From NCBI GenBank assembly GCA_036489315.1, contig DASXFZ010000044.1, positions 86,304-150,303 on the forward strand: a stretch of 64,000 nucleotides of DNA. The letters are read 5' to 3'. Origin of the DNA: Candidatus Cybelea sp. GTDB lineage: Bacteria; Vulcanimicrobiota; Vulcanimicrobiia; Vulcanimicrobiales; Vulcanimicrobiaceae. A program made the translations under genes and the position numbers. Under the pieces are notes generated by a model. That model was not told where the DNA came from. It worked only from the letters and a program-made list of their open reading frames with translations, and did no database searches. Below are positions 25,322 through 33,761 of this stretch, in pieces; position 1 is the stretch's first letter, and the number at the start of each line of letters is the position of its first letter.

Positions 25322-25945
25322 ATGGCAGTTCATCCCAGCGCCATCGTCGAGCCGGGAGTCTCGATCGGCCGCAACACTTCAATCTGGGACAACGTGCACG
25401 TACGTCATTCGACGACGATCGGCTCCAACTGCATAATCGGCGAGAAGAGCTACATCGCCTACGGCGTCGAGATCAAAGACTTCGTCAAGATCAACGCCTT
25501 CGTCTACGTCTGCACGGGGGTGACGATCGAGCGCGGCGCCATGATCGCGGCCGGCGTCGTTTTCACGAACGAACGCTTTCCGCGCGCGACGACGCCGCAG
25601 CTCGATCGGCTCCAATCGTCCGACCCCAACGAGTACACCCTCCACACGCTGGTTCGCGAAGGCGCGACGATCGGCGCGAGAGCGACGATCGGCCCCGGTT
25701 TGACGATCGGACGATTCGCAATGGTCGGAATGGGCTCCGTCGTGACCCGTGACGTCCCGGACTTTGCGATCGTGCACGGAAACCCGGCGCGCCCCGTCGG
25801 ATACGCGTGCGCCTGCGGACATCCGCTCGAGTCGCTGACGCCGACGATGGACCGGCCTACCGCCATGCGCTGCCAGTCGTGCGCCGCAGAGTACGCGCTC
25901 TCCGGCTCCTCGCTGCGGCCGATGGAGATCGCGCAGAGCTCGTAA
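25322..25945 (+). CDS. Hexapeptide-repeat acyltransferase with C-terminal zinc ribbon
   Basis: The 207-residue protein is built of left-handed beta-helix hexapeptide turns ('IGRNTSIWDNVHV', 'IGARATIGPGLTIG') as in WbpD/WlbB N-acetyltransferases, with 'GNPARPVGY' closing the helix. A tail of about 35 residues has the pattern C-x-C-G-H ... C-x2-C, a probable zinc ribbon. It would acylate the amino group set by the aminotransferase. The start codon follows the previous stop with no gap, and the stop overlaps the next start as TAATG. Confidence 0.85.
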   Translation: MAVHPSAIVEPGVSIGRNTSIWDNVHVRHSTTIGSNCIIGEKSYIAYGVEIKDFVKINAFVYVCTGVTIERGAMIAAGVVFTNERFPRATTPQLDRLQSSDPNEYTLHTLVREGATIGARATIGPGLTIGRFAMVGMGSVVTRDVPDFAIVHGNPARPVGYACACGHPLESLTPTMDRPTAMRCQSCAAEYALSGSSLRPMEIAQSS

Positions 25946-27276
25946 TGAGTCGATTCGGTATTGTCGGCGGCGGCATGCTCGGCATGACGCTCGCCTGGGA
26001 GCTCTCGAAGGAGGGCCACGAGGTTACGATCTTCGAGGGCGGCCCCCGGTGCGGGGGCCTCGCCGCGCCCTGGCAGCTCGGCGACGTCGTTTGGGATCGT
26101 CATTATCACGTAACGCTCTTGAGCGATCGAACGCTGATCGAGCTGTTGGGCGAGCTCGACCTCGAGAGCGAGCTGCGCTGGAATACGCCGGGCACGGGCT
26201 TTTTCGTAGACGGCTCGATGCATTCGTTCTCGGGAACCCTCGACTACTTAAAGTTCCCGCCGCTCTCGCTGGTACAGAAGGCGCGGTTGGGCGGAACGAT
26301 CGTTCACGCGTCGCGAATCAAGAATTGGGAGCCGCTGGAACGAATTACGGCGGTCGACTGGCTCACCCGCCTCTGCGGACGCGGCACCGTCGAACGCATT
26401 TGGCTTCCGCTTCTCCGAGCGAAGCTCGGGCCTCACGCGCATCGCGCCTCCGCGGCGTTCATTTGGGCGATCATCGCGCGAATGTACGCGGCGCGCTCGA
26501 GCGGCGTCGGGCGGGAGCGCTTCGGCTACGTCGCGGGGGGATACGATCGGACGCTGCGCCGGTTCGAACAACGCCTCGCGGCCCGCGGCGTCACCCTGCG
26601 CACTTCCTGCCCGGTGCAGGCCGTCGAGGCGTTGCCCGACGGCGTCGGCATCGCAACGGCTTCCGAGCTCCTGCGCTTCGACAAAGTCGTCGTCACGCTC
26701 GCCGCGCCGCTGGCGGCGCGTATCTGTCCGACGCTGAGCGCCCGCGAGCGCGCACTTTGCGCGGGCGTGGAATATCAAGGCATCGTCTGCGCCTCCGCGC
26801 TGATCGACTCGCCGCTGACTTCGTATTACATCACGAACATCGCCGACGCGACGGTGCCGTTTACCGCGGTCATCGAAATGACCGCCCTGGTCGACCGCGA
26901 GGAATTCAACGGCAAGTCGCTCGTGTATCTTCCCAAGTACGTGGCCTCGGACGACCCGGCGCTGCGGCTTTCCGACGAAGAGATCGAGGATTCATTCTTG
27001 ACCGCGCTTTCACGTATGCACCCGCACTTCTCACGAAGCCAAGTTCGCGCGTTCCGGGTCTCGCGCGTGCCGCACGTCTTTCCGATCCCGACGCTGGACT
27101 ATTCGAGCCGGCTCCCGCCAGTAGAGACCAGCATTCCGGGGCTCTTCATGGCGAGCAGCGCCAACATCGTCAACGGCACGCTCAACGTCAACGAAACGGT
27201 GCGCTTGGCCAAGCGTCTTCTTCCTGCGCTGCGCGCGGAATCGCCGACGCAGCAGCCGCAGGCGGTCGCCGTATGA
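25945..27276 (+). CDS. FAD-dependent oxidoreductase (amine oxidase / UDP-galactopyranose mutase-like)
   Basis: The 443-residue protein starts 'FGIVGGGMLGMTLAWELSK', a GxGxxG dinucleotide fold with a following acidic strand end ('VTIFEGG'), and has a C-terminal FAD-closing block 'GLFMASSANIVNGTLNVNETV'. It resembles protoporphyrinogen-oxidase/UGM-like flavoproteins common in exopolysaccharide clusters. The exact reaction is unknown; a sugar ring contraction or oxidation of a lipid-linked sugar are options. It overlaps its neighbours by 1 nt and 4 nt. Confidence 0.78.
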   Translation: MSRFGIVGGGMLGMTLAWELSKEGHEVTIFEGGPRCGGLAAPWQLGDVVWDRHYHVTLLSDRTLIELLGELDLESELRWNTPGTGFFVDGSMHSFSGTLDYLKFPPLSLVQKARLGGTIVHASRIKNWEPLERITAVDWLTRLCGRGTVERIWLPLLRAKLGPHAHRASAAFIWAIIARMYAARSSGVGRERFGYVAGGYDRTLRRFEQRLAARGVTLRTSCPVQAVEALPDGVGIATASELLRFDKVVVTLAAPLAARICPTLSARERALCAGVEYQGIVCASALIDSPLTSYYITNIADATVPFTAVIEMTALVDREEFNGKSLVYLPKYVASDDPALRLSDEEIEDSFLTALSRMHPHFSRSQVRAFRVSRVPHVFPIPTLDYSSRLPPVETSIPGLFMASSANIVNGTLNVNETVRLAKRLLPALRAESPTQQPQAVAV

Positions 27277-28235
27277 TGCGGGCTTCGCTCTCGCTCGACC
27301 TCGACAACAAGTGGTCGTACATGAAGACTCACGGGAATCCCGGGTGGACCGACTTTCCAACGTATCTGCCGCAGCTCGTGCCGGCGGTGCTCGACATTCT
27401 CGATCAGATGAAGCTGCGCATTACCTTCTTCATCGTGGGACAAGACGCGGAGCGCCCGGAGAACGCCGAAGTGCTCGCCGAGATCGCGCGCCGCGGACAC
27501 GAGATCGGAAATCACTCGCACCACCACGAGCCGTGGATGCATCGCCGTGGGCGCTTGGAGATCGACGACGAGCTTCGCCGCGCCGAAGAGGCGATCGAAC
27601 GCGTAACCGGCGTCCGGCCGCGCGGCTTTCGCGGACCCGGGTTTACCCGCTCCGAGACGATCTTAGAGACGCTCGTCTCCCGGGGCTACCTCTACGACGC
27701 CTCGTCGCTTGCGACGTTTATCGGTCCCCTGGCGCGAGCGTACTATTTCCGCAGTGCGAAACTCAGCGCAAAGGACCGCGCGGAGCGCGAGGATCTCTTC
27801 GGAAGCTTCGCCGATGGCTTCCGCCGCAACTCGCAGCACCGGATCGAGCTATCGAACGGACCGATCGCAGAGATCCCGGTCACGACCTTTCCGCTGGCAA
27901 AGATCCCGATCCACGTCTCCTACGTCCTCTATATCGCGATGATCTCCCCGGCGCTGGCTCGTGCCTATTTCGAAGCGGCGATGACCGCCTGCAAGCTGAC
28001 CCGCACCGAGCCGTCGATTCTGCTGCATCCGCTGGATTTTCTCACGGCCGCGGACGCGCCCGAGCTGCGCTTCTTTCCGGCGATGAGCATGAATCCCGAG
28101 GTGAAGCGACGGGTGGCGCTCGATTCGATCGCTGCGCTGGCGAAGCACTTTGACGTTAAACCGATGAAAGACGTAGTGAACCTTTGCTCGCCGGCTGCCG
28201 TTACTAGAAGGAGGGAGAGTCCTACCACATTCTAA
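27273..28235 (+). CDS. Polysaccharide deacetylase (NodB-like)
   Basis: The 320-residue protein has the NodB layout: an early metal-Asp region 'SLDLDNKW', 'ITFFIVGQDAE', the His motif 'HEIGNHSHHHEPW' and 'RGFRGPGFTRS' with the catalytic Arg. A later 'ILLHPLDF' gives the C-terminal His. It removes N- or O-acetyl groups from a glycan. No signal peptide is seen, so a cytoplasmic or membrane-face substrate is implied. It ends the plus polysaccharide operon; ATGATG gives two possible starts, the first overlapping the previous stop. Confidence 0.86.
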   Translation: MMRASLSLDLDNKWSYMKTHGNPGWTDFPTYLPQLVPAVLDILDQMKLRITFFIVGQDAERPENAEVLAEIARRGHEIGNHSHHHEPWMHRRGRLEIDDELRRAEEAIERVTGVRPRGFRGPGFTRSETILETLVSRGYLYDASSLATFIGPLARAYYFRSAKLSAKDRAEREDLFGSFADGFRRNSQHRIELSNGPIAEIPVTTFPLAKIPIHVSYVLYIAMISPALARAYFEAAMTACKLTRTEPSILLHPLDFLTAADAPELRFFPAMSMNPEVKRRVALDSIAALAKHFDVKPMKDVVNLCSPAAVTRRRESPTTF

Positions 28236-28276
28236 CCGACCGCTCGCTCGTTTAGTCGGGTTTTCCGACCGCTAGC

Positions 28277-28306
28277 TTGCAACCGATAGGAGGCGTGCGC
28301 TAGAAT
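28277..28306 (+). promoter_or_regulatory. Candidate sigma-70-type promoter for the LuxR-type gene
   Basis: TTGCAA (28277-28282) and TAGAAT (28301-28306) are separated by 18 bp, 63 bp before the ATG at 28370. Upstream, CCGACCGCT occurs twice (about 28237 and 28265) around AGTCGG, allowing alternative small hairpins after the deacetylase stop. Confidence 0.5.
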
Positions 28307-28369
28307 GGGGGCTCGCTCGCTGGGCTAGACGGCGCGACTTTTTGTCGTGGCTCCGGAAAGGATGTGTTG

Positions 28370-29476
28370 ATGCGGGATCTCGAGCGAGGGGTGACCTCGA
28401 TCTCGCCCGCTGGTTTCGACGGATTCGACGCCTCTCGTAAGAGACGGCTCGATGCTTCGTTGCGACAGACCGCCCGCGCCGCATCCGCCGTCGGCTGGGC
28501 AATCGGCGTCTTCGATTCAGAACAAGATTTAGTGGCGTTCGACACATCGGACGCGGGAATCGAGGATCGTGCCGCACTTGCATTGCTTACCCGCATGCCG
28601 TTCCCCGCGTCTAGCGGACCGATCGTTCTCAATGCCGGAGCGCACGAATGCGACAACGTTCCCGCCGCGCTCGGGATCGCCACGGATACCGGAAAAGGAC
28701 ACTCGGTTGCGATGGTCTTCGTTCCAAGCGAACGTTCCAGCGACGCCTGGGGTGAAGCGGCGCAGGCGATCGGTTCGGCAGCCTCAAAGGTAGCGCAAGA
28801 AATTTCGGCCTTCGACTTCGAGGGCGAGCGCAAGCGGACGACGCCGATCCCCGGCGGCCCGCACGCGTTCTTTCTCCTTAATGCATCGCTCGACGTGCAG
28901 TTCGCGTGGTCCAGCGGAGAAGATGCGTCCGCATTTGCGCGGCTCGTCGAGCCCGAGCACGCTCGCCTCCCGCTCTTTCTCGAGCAGGCGGTGCGACGTT
29001 TGACGTCCTCGTGGAACTTCTCCCGAGCCGGCACGTGTGAAGCGCGCACCGGATATCCGCTGCTTGGACTGGCGATGCGAGTGGTGCCGATGCTCCAAAA
29101 CGACGTCTACATCGGTGTTTTTTTGGATAAGTGCGAGGATCCCGATATCGATGCGGCCGCATCGACCTTTCGCATATCTTCGCGGGAACGAGAGGTGCTC
29201 AACGGGCTGCTCGACGGCCGCACGATCACCGAAATCGCCGCCGATCTCAGCGTTGCCGAGTCGACGGTCAACGATCACGTTTCGCGAATGATCGCAAAGA
29301 CGAACGCCCGCAACCGCATTCACATGGCCGCGACTCTCCTCGGCTGGCCGTCGATGCGTCCCGATCCGCAAGCCGCTCCCGCCCGCCAATCTTTTAAGGA
29401 TCGCTTAAGCGAAAAGAGCGACGAACGCGACGAGCCGCGCACGCGCTGTTCGTGGCGTTATCACCCCGGCGCCTAA
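28370..29476 (+). CDS. LuxR-family transcription regulator with unknown sensor part
   Basis: ATG 28370 has GGAAAGGA 8 nt upstream. The 368-residue protein ends in a GerE/LuxR helix-turn-helix: 'SSREREVLNGLLDGRTITEIA' and 'VAESTVNDHVSRMIAKTNA' (about 262-320). The N-terminal 250 residues show no receiver, kinase or recognised PAS motif; they may form a GAF-like sensor. A short basic/acidic tail of about 30 residues follows the HTH. It lies between the deacetylase gene and a response regulator gene, so control of the polysaccharide locus is plausible. Confidence 0.75.
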   Translation: MRDLERGVTSISPAGFDGFDASRKRRLDASLRQTARAASAVGWAIGVFDSEQDLVAFDTSDAGIEDRAALALLTRMPFPASSGPIVLNAGAHECDNVPAALGIATDTGKGHSVAMVFVPSERSSDAWGEAAQAIGSAASKVAQEISAFDFEGERKRTTPIPGGPHAFFLLNASLDVQFAWSSGEDASAFARLVEPEHARLPLFLEQAVRRLTSSWNFSRAGTCEARTGYPLLGLAMRVVPMLQNDVYIGVFLDKCEDPDIDAAASTFRISSREREVLNGLLDGRTITEIAADLSVAESTVNDHVSRMIAKTNARNRIHMAATLLGWPSMRPDPQAAPARQSFKDRLSEKSDERDEPRTRCSWRYHPGA

Positions 29477-29676
29477 GCCGGGTGCCCGGGGCACATGATA
29501 ACTTCTTACTACGCTTTGCACCCTAAAGGCCAGAAATAGCGGCTAAAGTCCCTAAATCCCGGCCGGGCATAGAACGAACGTCTCACAAGTATATCGGGTT
29601 GTCCCGAGGTCCCATGCGGTGGCAGACTATTAGAGTTCAGCCAAAGACCCCACCGACTACGGAGCTTTACAAAAGC

Positions 29677-30303
29677 ATGATTAGTACCTCGGGCGCATTG
29701 CGCGTCCTCATCATCGAAAAACAGATGCTCTTTGCCAAGGCCATCGCACAGGTGCTCTCGGCAGATCCTGACATCAAGGTCGCCGGCATCGCGGCCAGCC
29801 GGGAAACGGCGATGGTCGCTAAGGACGTCGACATCGTGATCATCGACATCGATACGGAAGAGATCGACGACGTCATCGAACATTTCAAGAGCAAATCCCC
29901 CGATACGCGCATTTGCGCTCTTTCGGCTCACACGCAAGGCGAGCTGATGCAGCACTGCCTCGCGGCCGGCGCCGACGCGTACATCGTAAAGGATTCCTCC
30001 TTGCAGGAGCTCGTCGCGGCGATCAAGACCCTCGGCGAAGGCTCGAGCTACGTCGATCCCCGAGTCGCCGCATCGCTTCTGCGCCGCCGCGGCCCGACCA
30101 AACGCCTCACCAACGAACTCTCCCCGCGGGAACGCGAGATCATTCGGCTCATCGCGCAGGGGCTATCGAATCGTGACATCGGCCGTCGTCTCGTTCTTTC
30201 GGAGAAGACGATCAAGAATCACGTCAGTCACATCTTCGCAAAGATACATTGCACCGCGCGGTCGCAGGCCGCGGTGCATGCGATCAGGATCGGTCTAGCC
30301 TAG
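29677..30303 (+). CDS. NarL/LuxR-type response regulator with atypical receiver
   Basis: ATG 29677 gives 208 residues, the usual NarL length; a TTG at 29599 would add 26 poorly conserved residues. The receiver has the phospho-Asp region 'VIIDID' and the conserved Lys ('IVKDSS'), but the first acidic pair is replaced by Glu-Lys ('LIIEKQM'). The C-terminal HTH is classical: 'LSPREREIIRLIAQGLSNRDI' region and 'SEKTIKNHVSHIFAK'. No partner histidine kinase gene is nearby. Its 3' end overlaps the convergent membrane-protein gene by 20 bp. The upstream gap 29477-29676 holds only a short GTGCC/GGCAC hairpin. Confidence 0.82.
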   Translation: MISTSGALRVLIIEKQMLFAKAIAQVLSADPDIKVAGIAASRETAMVAKDVDIVIIDIDTEEIDDVIEHFKSKSPDTRICALSAHTQGELMQHCLAAGADAYIVKDSSLQELVAAIKTLGEGSSYVDPRVAASLLRRRGPTKRLTNELSPREREIIRLIAQGLSNRDIGRRLVLSEKTIKNHVSHIFAKIHCTARSQAAVHAIRIGLA

Positions 30304-31693
30304 GCCGTCGAAGGTTCGCGGCGAGCGCGCACGCGAAAACGCCGAGCAGTCCGACCCACGCGAGGATCTGCGGAGCTACGACGGTTCGTGTCAACTCGGG
30401 GGTCGCGCGAAGATAGCGGCCCCAGGCAATCGGCGAAAACTCGTCGGGTAACGCACTAAAAGAGTGCGTCGTTAAACTGTGTGGGGTAGGGGTGGCGAAG
30501 TGCTGCAATAGCACGACCGCCACGGCTGCTGCCAGAGAGCCCGCCGCCGCGTATGCGATCCGGCGGGCGGCAGCCCCGGGCAGAAGACAGAGTAAGGCGC
30601 CGAAGACCCCCGCCGCATCGATGAGCAAAACGGCAGGCCTCGGAGCCTGCGTCCAAACCGTCACGAGCAGCACGACAAAGAGCGACGCAAAGGCGCGGGC
30701 CGAATCCTTTTCCAGCCGTGCGGCGAGGATCAATACGGCCGGCACGGCGATCAGTATTTGAATGTCGTGCAGATAGATTCCAAAGAGCGTCACGGCGGCC
30801 GGCGGGAGCAGCGGCAGGAGATCCACTTGTCCGCGCGTGCGCGCCAGCCGGCCGGCAGCGAAGATGCCCGCGATCGCCGCGAAGGCAAACCAAATCTTAC
30901 CGGCCAGCAGTGCTGCGCCGGCCGGAGTTCCGAGAACGTAGAGCAGCCGGCTAAGGCTGTATTGATCCGACGCGACGATCTCCGCATTGGCCAGCAGCGG
31001 CAGAACGCGCGTAAAGTACTCGACGTTCGGCCCGGCTCCTAGCGCGATCGCGCTGAGCACGGCGAGGCCCGCGCCGGTCGCGACGATGGCGATCCGCGTT
31101 CCCGGAGCGAAGATCAGCAGCGCGAGCACCGCCGGCAAACCGACGTTGGGCTGCACCAACGCCAGTGAGACGGCTACTCCCGCGGCCGCTGGGCGCTCCG
31201 CGTGCAGCAGATACGCCGCAACGCAGATCGCAACCAGCGCAAGCGGTGGAATCTCGCCGTACGCGACGTTGAGCAGCGTCAGGGGCGCTAGCGCCAAGAG
31301 CACCGCATAGCTCGGCGCTCGAATGAGCCGCCCGAGCGCCAAGGCGCTCACGATCGACGCACCGACGAGTGCCAGTGCGAAAAGCTCCGCTGCCAGCCTC
31401 GCCGGCAGCGACGAGAGCAGCGCGAATCCGGCGAGCACGTATCCCGGCTGCGGTGCCGGCTCGACGTAGCCGCTCGGCATTGGTGAAGTTTCGAAGCTGC
31501 GCTCGCACGAGCGAAGCGGCTCGACGCGATAGGGATCCAGCCGCTCTCGGACGGCGGCTCCCGCGCAGTAGAACGCCTTGAAGCTCTGATGTCCGACGAG
31601 TCCGCGGTGGGCCAGCGCGAAGGCGACGACCGCCAACACCAGAGAGACGGCGGCGAAGGCTGCTCTCCCGGCAGGCGCATTCATGTTGCGCAT
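30284..31693 (-). CDS. GT87-like (DUF2029) membrane glycosyltransferase
   Basis: I place the start at ATG 31693 ('MRNMNAPAG'); the longer in-frame extension is Arg/Pro-rich and runs past the neighbouring promoter. The 469-residue protein has roughly 11-13 membrane helices and the early loop 'SFKAFYCAGAAVRERLDPY' typical of DUF2029/GT87 polyprenyl-phosphate-mannose-dependent transferases. It should work at the outer face of the inner membrane with a lipid-linked sugar donor. It is divergent from another GT-C enzyme (31845) with about 150 bp between the starts. Confidence 0.72.
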   Translation of the reverse strand: MRNMNAPAGRAAFAAVSLVLAVVAFALAHRGLVGHQSFKAFYCAGAAVRERLDPYRVEPLRSCERSFETSPMPSGYVEPAPQPGYVLAGFALLSSLPARLAAELFALALVGASIVSALALGRLIRAPSYAVLLALAPLTLLNVAYGEIPPLALVAICVAAYLLHAERPAAAGVAVSLALVQPNVGLPAVLALLIFAPGTRIAIVATGAGLAVLSAIALGAGPNVEYFTRVLPLLANAEIVASDQYSLSRLLYVLGTPAGAALLAGKIWFAFAAIAGIFAAGRLARTRGQVDLLPLLPPAAVTLFGIYLHDIQILIAVPAVLILAARLEKDSARAFASLFVVLLVTVWTQAPRPAVLLIDAAGVFGALLCLLPGAAARRIAYAAAGSLAAAVAVVLLQHFATPTPHSLTTHSFSALPDEFSPIAWGRYLRATPELTRTVVAPQILAWVGLLGVFACALAANLRRPRLDRS

Positions 31694-31806
31694 AAGCATA
31701 CCGCGCCCGGCGGCCCGCCGGGAGTGCCGGCCGGGGAACGGCGTCCAGCCGAAAGGCTCAGGCCGCCGGCCGGGACCTTCGCCGCGGCCCATGGTCCAGA
31801 TCGACG

Positions 31807-31836
31807 TTGGAGCCCAAGCCCTGTGGGGTTTATAAT
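31807..31836 (+). promoter_or_regulatory. Promoter with start codon at the transcription start (leaderless)
   Basis: TTGGAG (31807-31812) and TATAAT (31831-31836) are 18 bp apart. The GTG at 31845 lies 8 nt after the -10 box, where transcription should begin, and no ribosome-binding site separates them. Confidence 0.6.
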
Positions 31837-31844
31837 CTCGCTTG

Positions 31845-33335
31845 GTGATTCGAGCAGAGCGGCTTTCGTCAGTGGCATTGCGTTGGCCGCCGTTCGCGGT
31901 GATCGCGCTGGCCGCCAACCTGCTCGTTACGCTGCCGCTTGCGTGGCTGCTCAACATTTGGCAGGATGAGGCCTACACGCTGCAGACCACCAGCAACGGC
32001 GTCGCCTACGCCTTCCATCAAGCGCTTGCGTTCGAGCAGAACGCGCCCCTCTACTTCGTTCTGATCAGCCTTTGGCGCTCGCTGGGCGACGGCATCTTCT
32101 ATTTGCGGTTTTTCTCGGTGCTGTGCATCGGGGCTACGATACTGCTCGCCCCCGCGCTCGCGCGGCGGTATCTTCCGCGCCAGAACGAAAAGCTCGTAAC
32201 GGTTGTCGTAGCCTGCAATCCCTTTTTGATTTGGGCCGCGGTCGAGATTCGCGTTTACGCGATGATCGTCTTGGTCAGCGCGCTTCTCTTGCTGACGTTC
32301 TACGACGCCTTCATGGCGCAACGGCGGACGACCGGGGCGGCAATCGCGTACGCGGCGTGCGTCGCGCTCGCGCTCTATACCCAGTACTACCTGGCCTTTC
32401 TCGTGGCAGGGCAAGCGCTTACCGTCGTGGTCTTCTACCGTCGCGCGCTGCTGCGGCTCGTTCTTGCCGGCCTCGCCGCGACTCTGGCCTTCCTTCCAAT
32501 GCTGGCGATCGTTCCCGGTCAGGTCGCGAACTTCAAAGACGGCTTCGCTGCGCCGTCACTGCCCTATGCGTTTGCTTCGCTGGCCGGCATTCTGGCGAGA
32601 TACGTCCTGCCGCTGCCGGTTCCGCACTCAACGATCGCTTATGTCGTTCTGGCAGCCTGCGCGCTCGCGGCGCTGGCGATCTTTCGCCCGAAGCTGCAGC
32701 GAACCGGTGACGCCGCGATTCTCCTGACGACCGCCGCGGCGTTCGTACTCTTCGCAGCGGGCACGTACGTATCGGGCGTCCACATTCTCGATCGTCACGC
32801 CGCCTCGCTGTTTTTGCCCGCGACGCTCAGCGTCTTTGCGCTCTTTTCGTTCTTACCCGAGGCGCGAGAGCGGCGTGCCGCGACCGTATGGACGGCCATC
32901 GCCGCAGCCCTCTCGCTGCTCACTCTCGTCAGCACGTACCATCAGCTGGCGAAGCCCGGCGATTGGAGACGCGTCAGTGCGTACGTCCGTGCCCACGAAC
33001 GGCCCGACGAACCGATCGTCGTCTTCGAAGCCGAGAACGCGCTGCCGCTCGAGTACTACTATCACGGCTCCAATCGTGTCGTCGCGGTGCCGCACGCCGT
33101 CGATTTTCACCGCTACGTCGTGACCCGTTTCATCATTCACGGCGACGCCGAACTGCGGGCCGCTATGCCCGCGCAAGCGCGGCTCTGGCTGGTCACTGCC
33201 GGGAGCTGCCGGTCGGCCAACGTGCGCTTCGGCTGCGCCACGCTCGAGCGGTACGTCGATCGGCGCTACAAAGTGGAATCCGACAAGGCTTTCGATGGCG
33301 CACGCGTCCGCCTGCTGAAAAAAGATGCAAAGTAA
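31845..33335 (+). CDS. GT39/ArnT-like membrane glycosyltransferase
   Basis: The 496-residue protein has 10-12 predicted membrane helices and the first-loop acidic motif 'WQDEAYTL' that binds the lipid-phosphate sugar donor in GT-C enzymes. The soluble C-terminal domain (about 370-496) contains two cysteines in 'GSCRSANVRFGC' that could pair. It should transfer a sugar from polyprenyl phosphate to a periplasmic acceptor, perhaps decorating the polysaccharide or lipid A. GTG 31845 fits a leaderless transcript; a TTG three bases earlier is the alternative. Confidence 0.8.
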   Translation: MIRAERLSSVALRWPPFAVIALAANLLVTLPLAWLLNIWQDEAYTLQTTSNGVAYAFHQALAFEQNAPLYFVLISLWRSLGDGIFYLRFFSVLCIGATILLAPALARRYLPRQNEKLVTVVVACNPFLIWAAVEIRVYAMIVLVSALLLLTFYDAFMAQRRTTGAAIAYAACVALALYTQYYLAFLVAGQALTVVVFYRRALLRLVLAGLAATLAFLPMLAIVPGQVANFKDGFAAPSLPYAFASLAGILARYVLPLPVPHSTIAYVVLAACALAALAIFRPKLQRTGDAAILLTTAAAFVLFAAGTYVSGVHILDRHAASLFLPATLSVFALFSFLPEARERRAATVWTAIAAALSLLTLVSTYHQLAKPGDWRRVSAYVRAHERPDEPIVVFEAENALPLEYYYHGSNRVVAVPHAVDFHRYVVTRFIIHGDAELRAAMPAQARLWLVTAGSCRSANVRFGCATLERYVDRRYKVESDKAFDGARVRLLKKDAK

Positions 33336-33469
33336 GCGGCCCCGCGCTCTTCCTGCAACGGGCTGCCGAAATTTGCTCCGAGTATGGCGAAATCGTTTTC
33401 CTGGGTGTAAGCTTAGAAACGCTGGCCGCTCCAAACACGCGCGGCCGGATATCGCAGAGAGGGATTAGG

Positions 33470-33622
33470 ATGCTGGCTCACCTGTTTTTGGCGCTCATGT
33501 CGATCGTTTTTCCGCCGCTCGATACTCCGGGAGGCCCGATCGCAATGCTCGCCGCGGCGCCCCCGATCACCGCCGCGCTCCCGGCAGCGCCAACGCAAGC
33601 GAGTATTCCTCCGCTTTCGTAG
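33470..33622 (+). CDS. Possible 50-residue hydrophobic peptide
   Basis: ATG 33470 follows AGAGAGGGA at good spacing and opens a 50-codon frame with a hydrophobic start ('MLAHLFLALMSIVF') and an Ala/Pro-rich end. It could be a small exported peptide. The rest of 33336-33761 shows no gene: it contains a CGCCC/GGGCG tetraloop hairpin near 33629-33642 and a TAAAAT box at 33713-33718. Confidence 0.3.
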   Translation: MLAHLFLALMSIVFPPLDTPGGPIAMLAAAPPITAALPAAPTQASIPPLS

Positions 33623-33761
33623 GCTTGCCCCGCCCAGAAGGGCGAGCGTTGAGAATTTGTTAACGCCTCAACAGGGGCCGAGCGACCGGCGTGTAAGTTA
33701 ATCGCACACTCCTAAAATCTAGGGGCCGTGTGCCACTCGGAGACGGTCCCGGAGCGAGCGA

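Noticed and set aside
26049..27272. Long in-frame extension upstream of the deacetylase gene
   Set aside because: This part is an Arg-rich shadow of the FAD oxidoreductase gene; the deacetylase starts at ATG 27273 with a coupled stop/start.
29477..29676. Possible tRNA or riboswitch in the gap before the response regulator gene
   Set aside because: No cloverleaf, no conserved riboswitch core; only a 5-bp hairpin was found.
33629..33660. Hairpin CGCCC-AGAA-GGGCG as a terminator for the GT39 gene at 31845
   Set aside because: No T-run follows and it lies almost 300 bp past the stop at 33335; kept only as a note.
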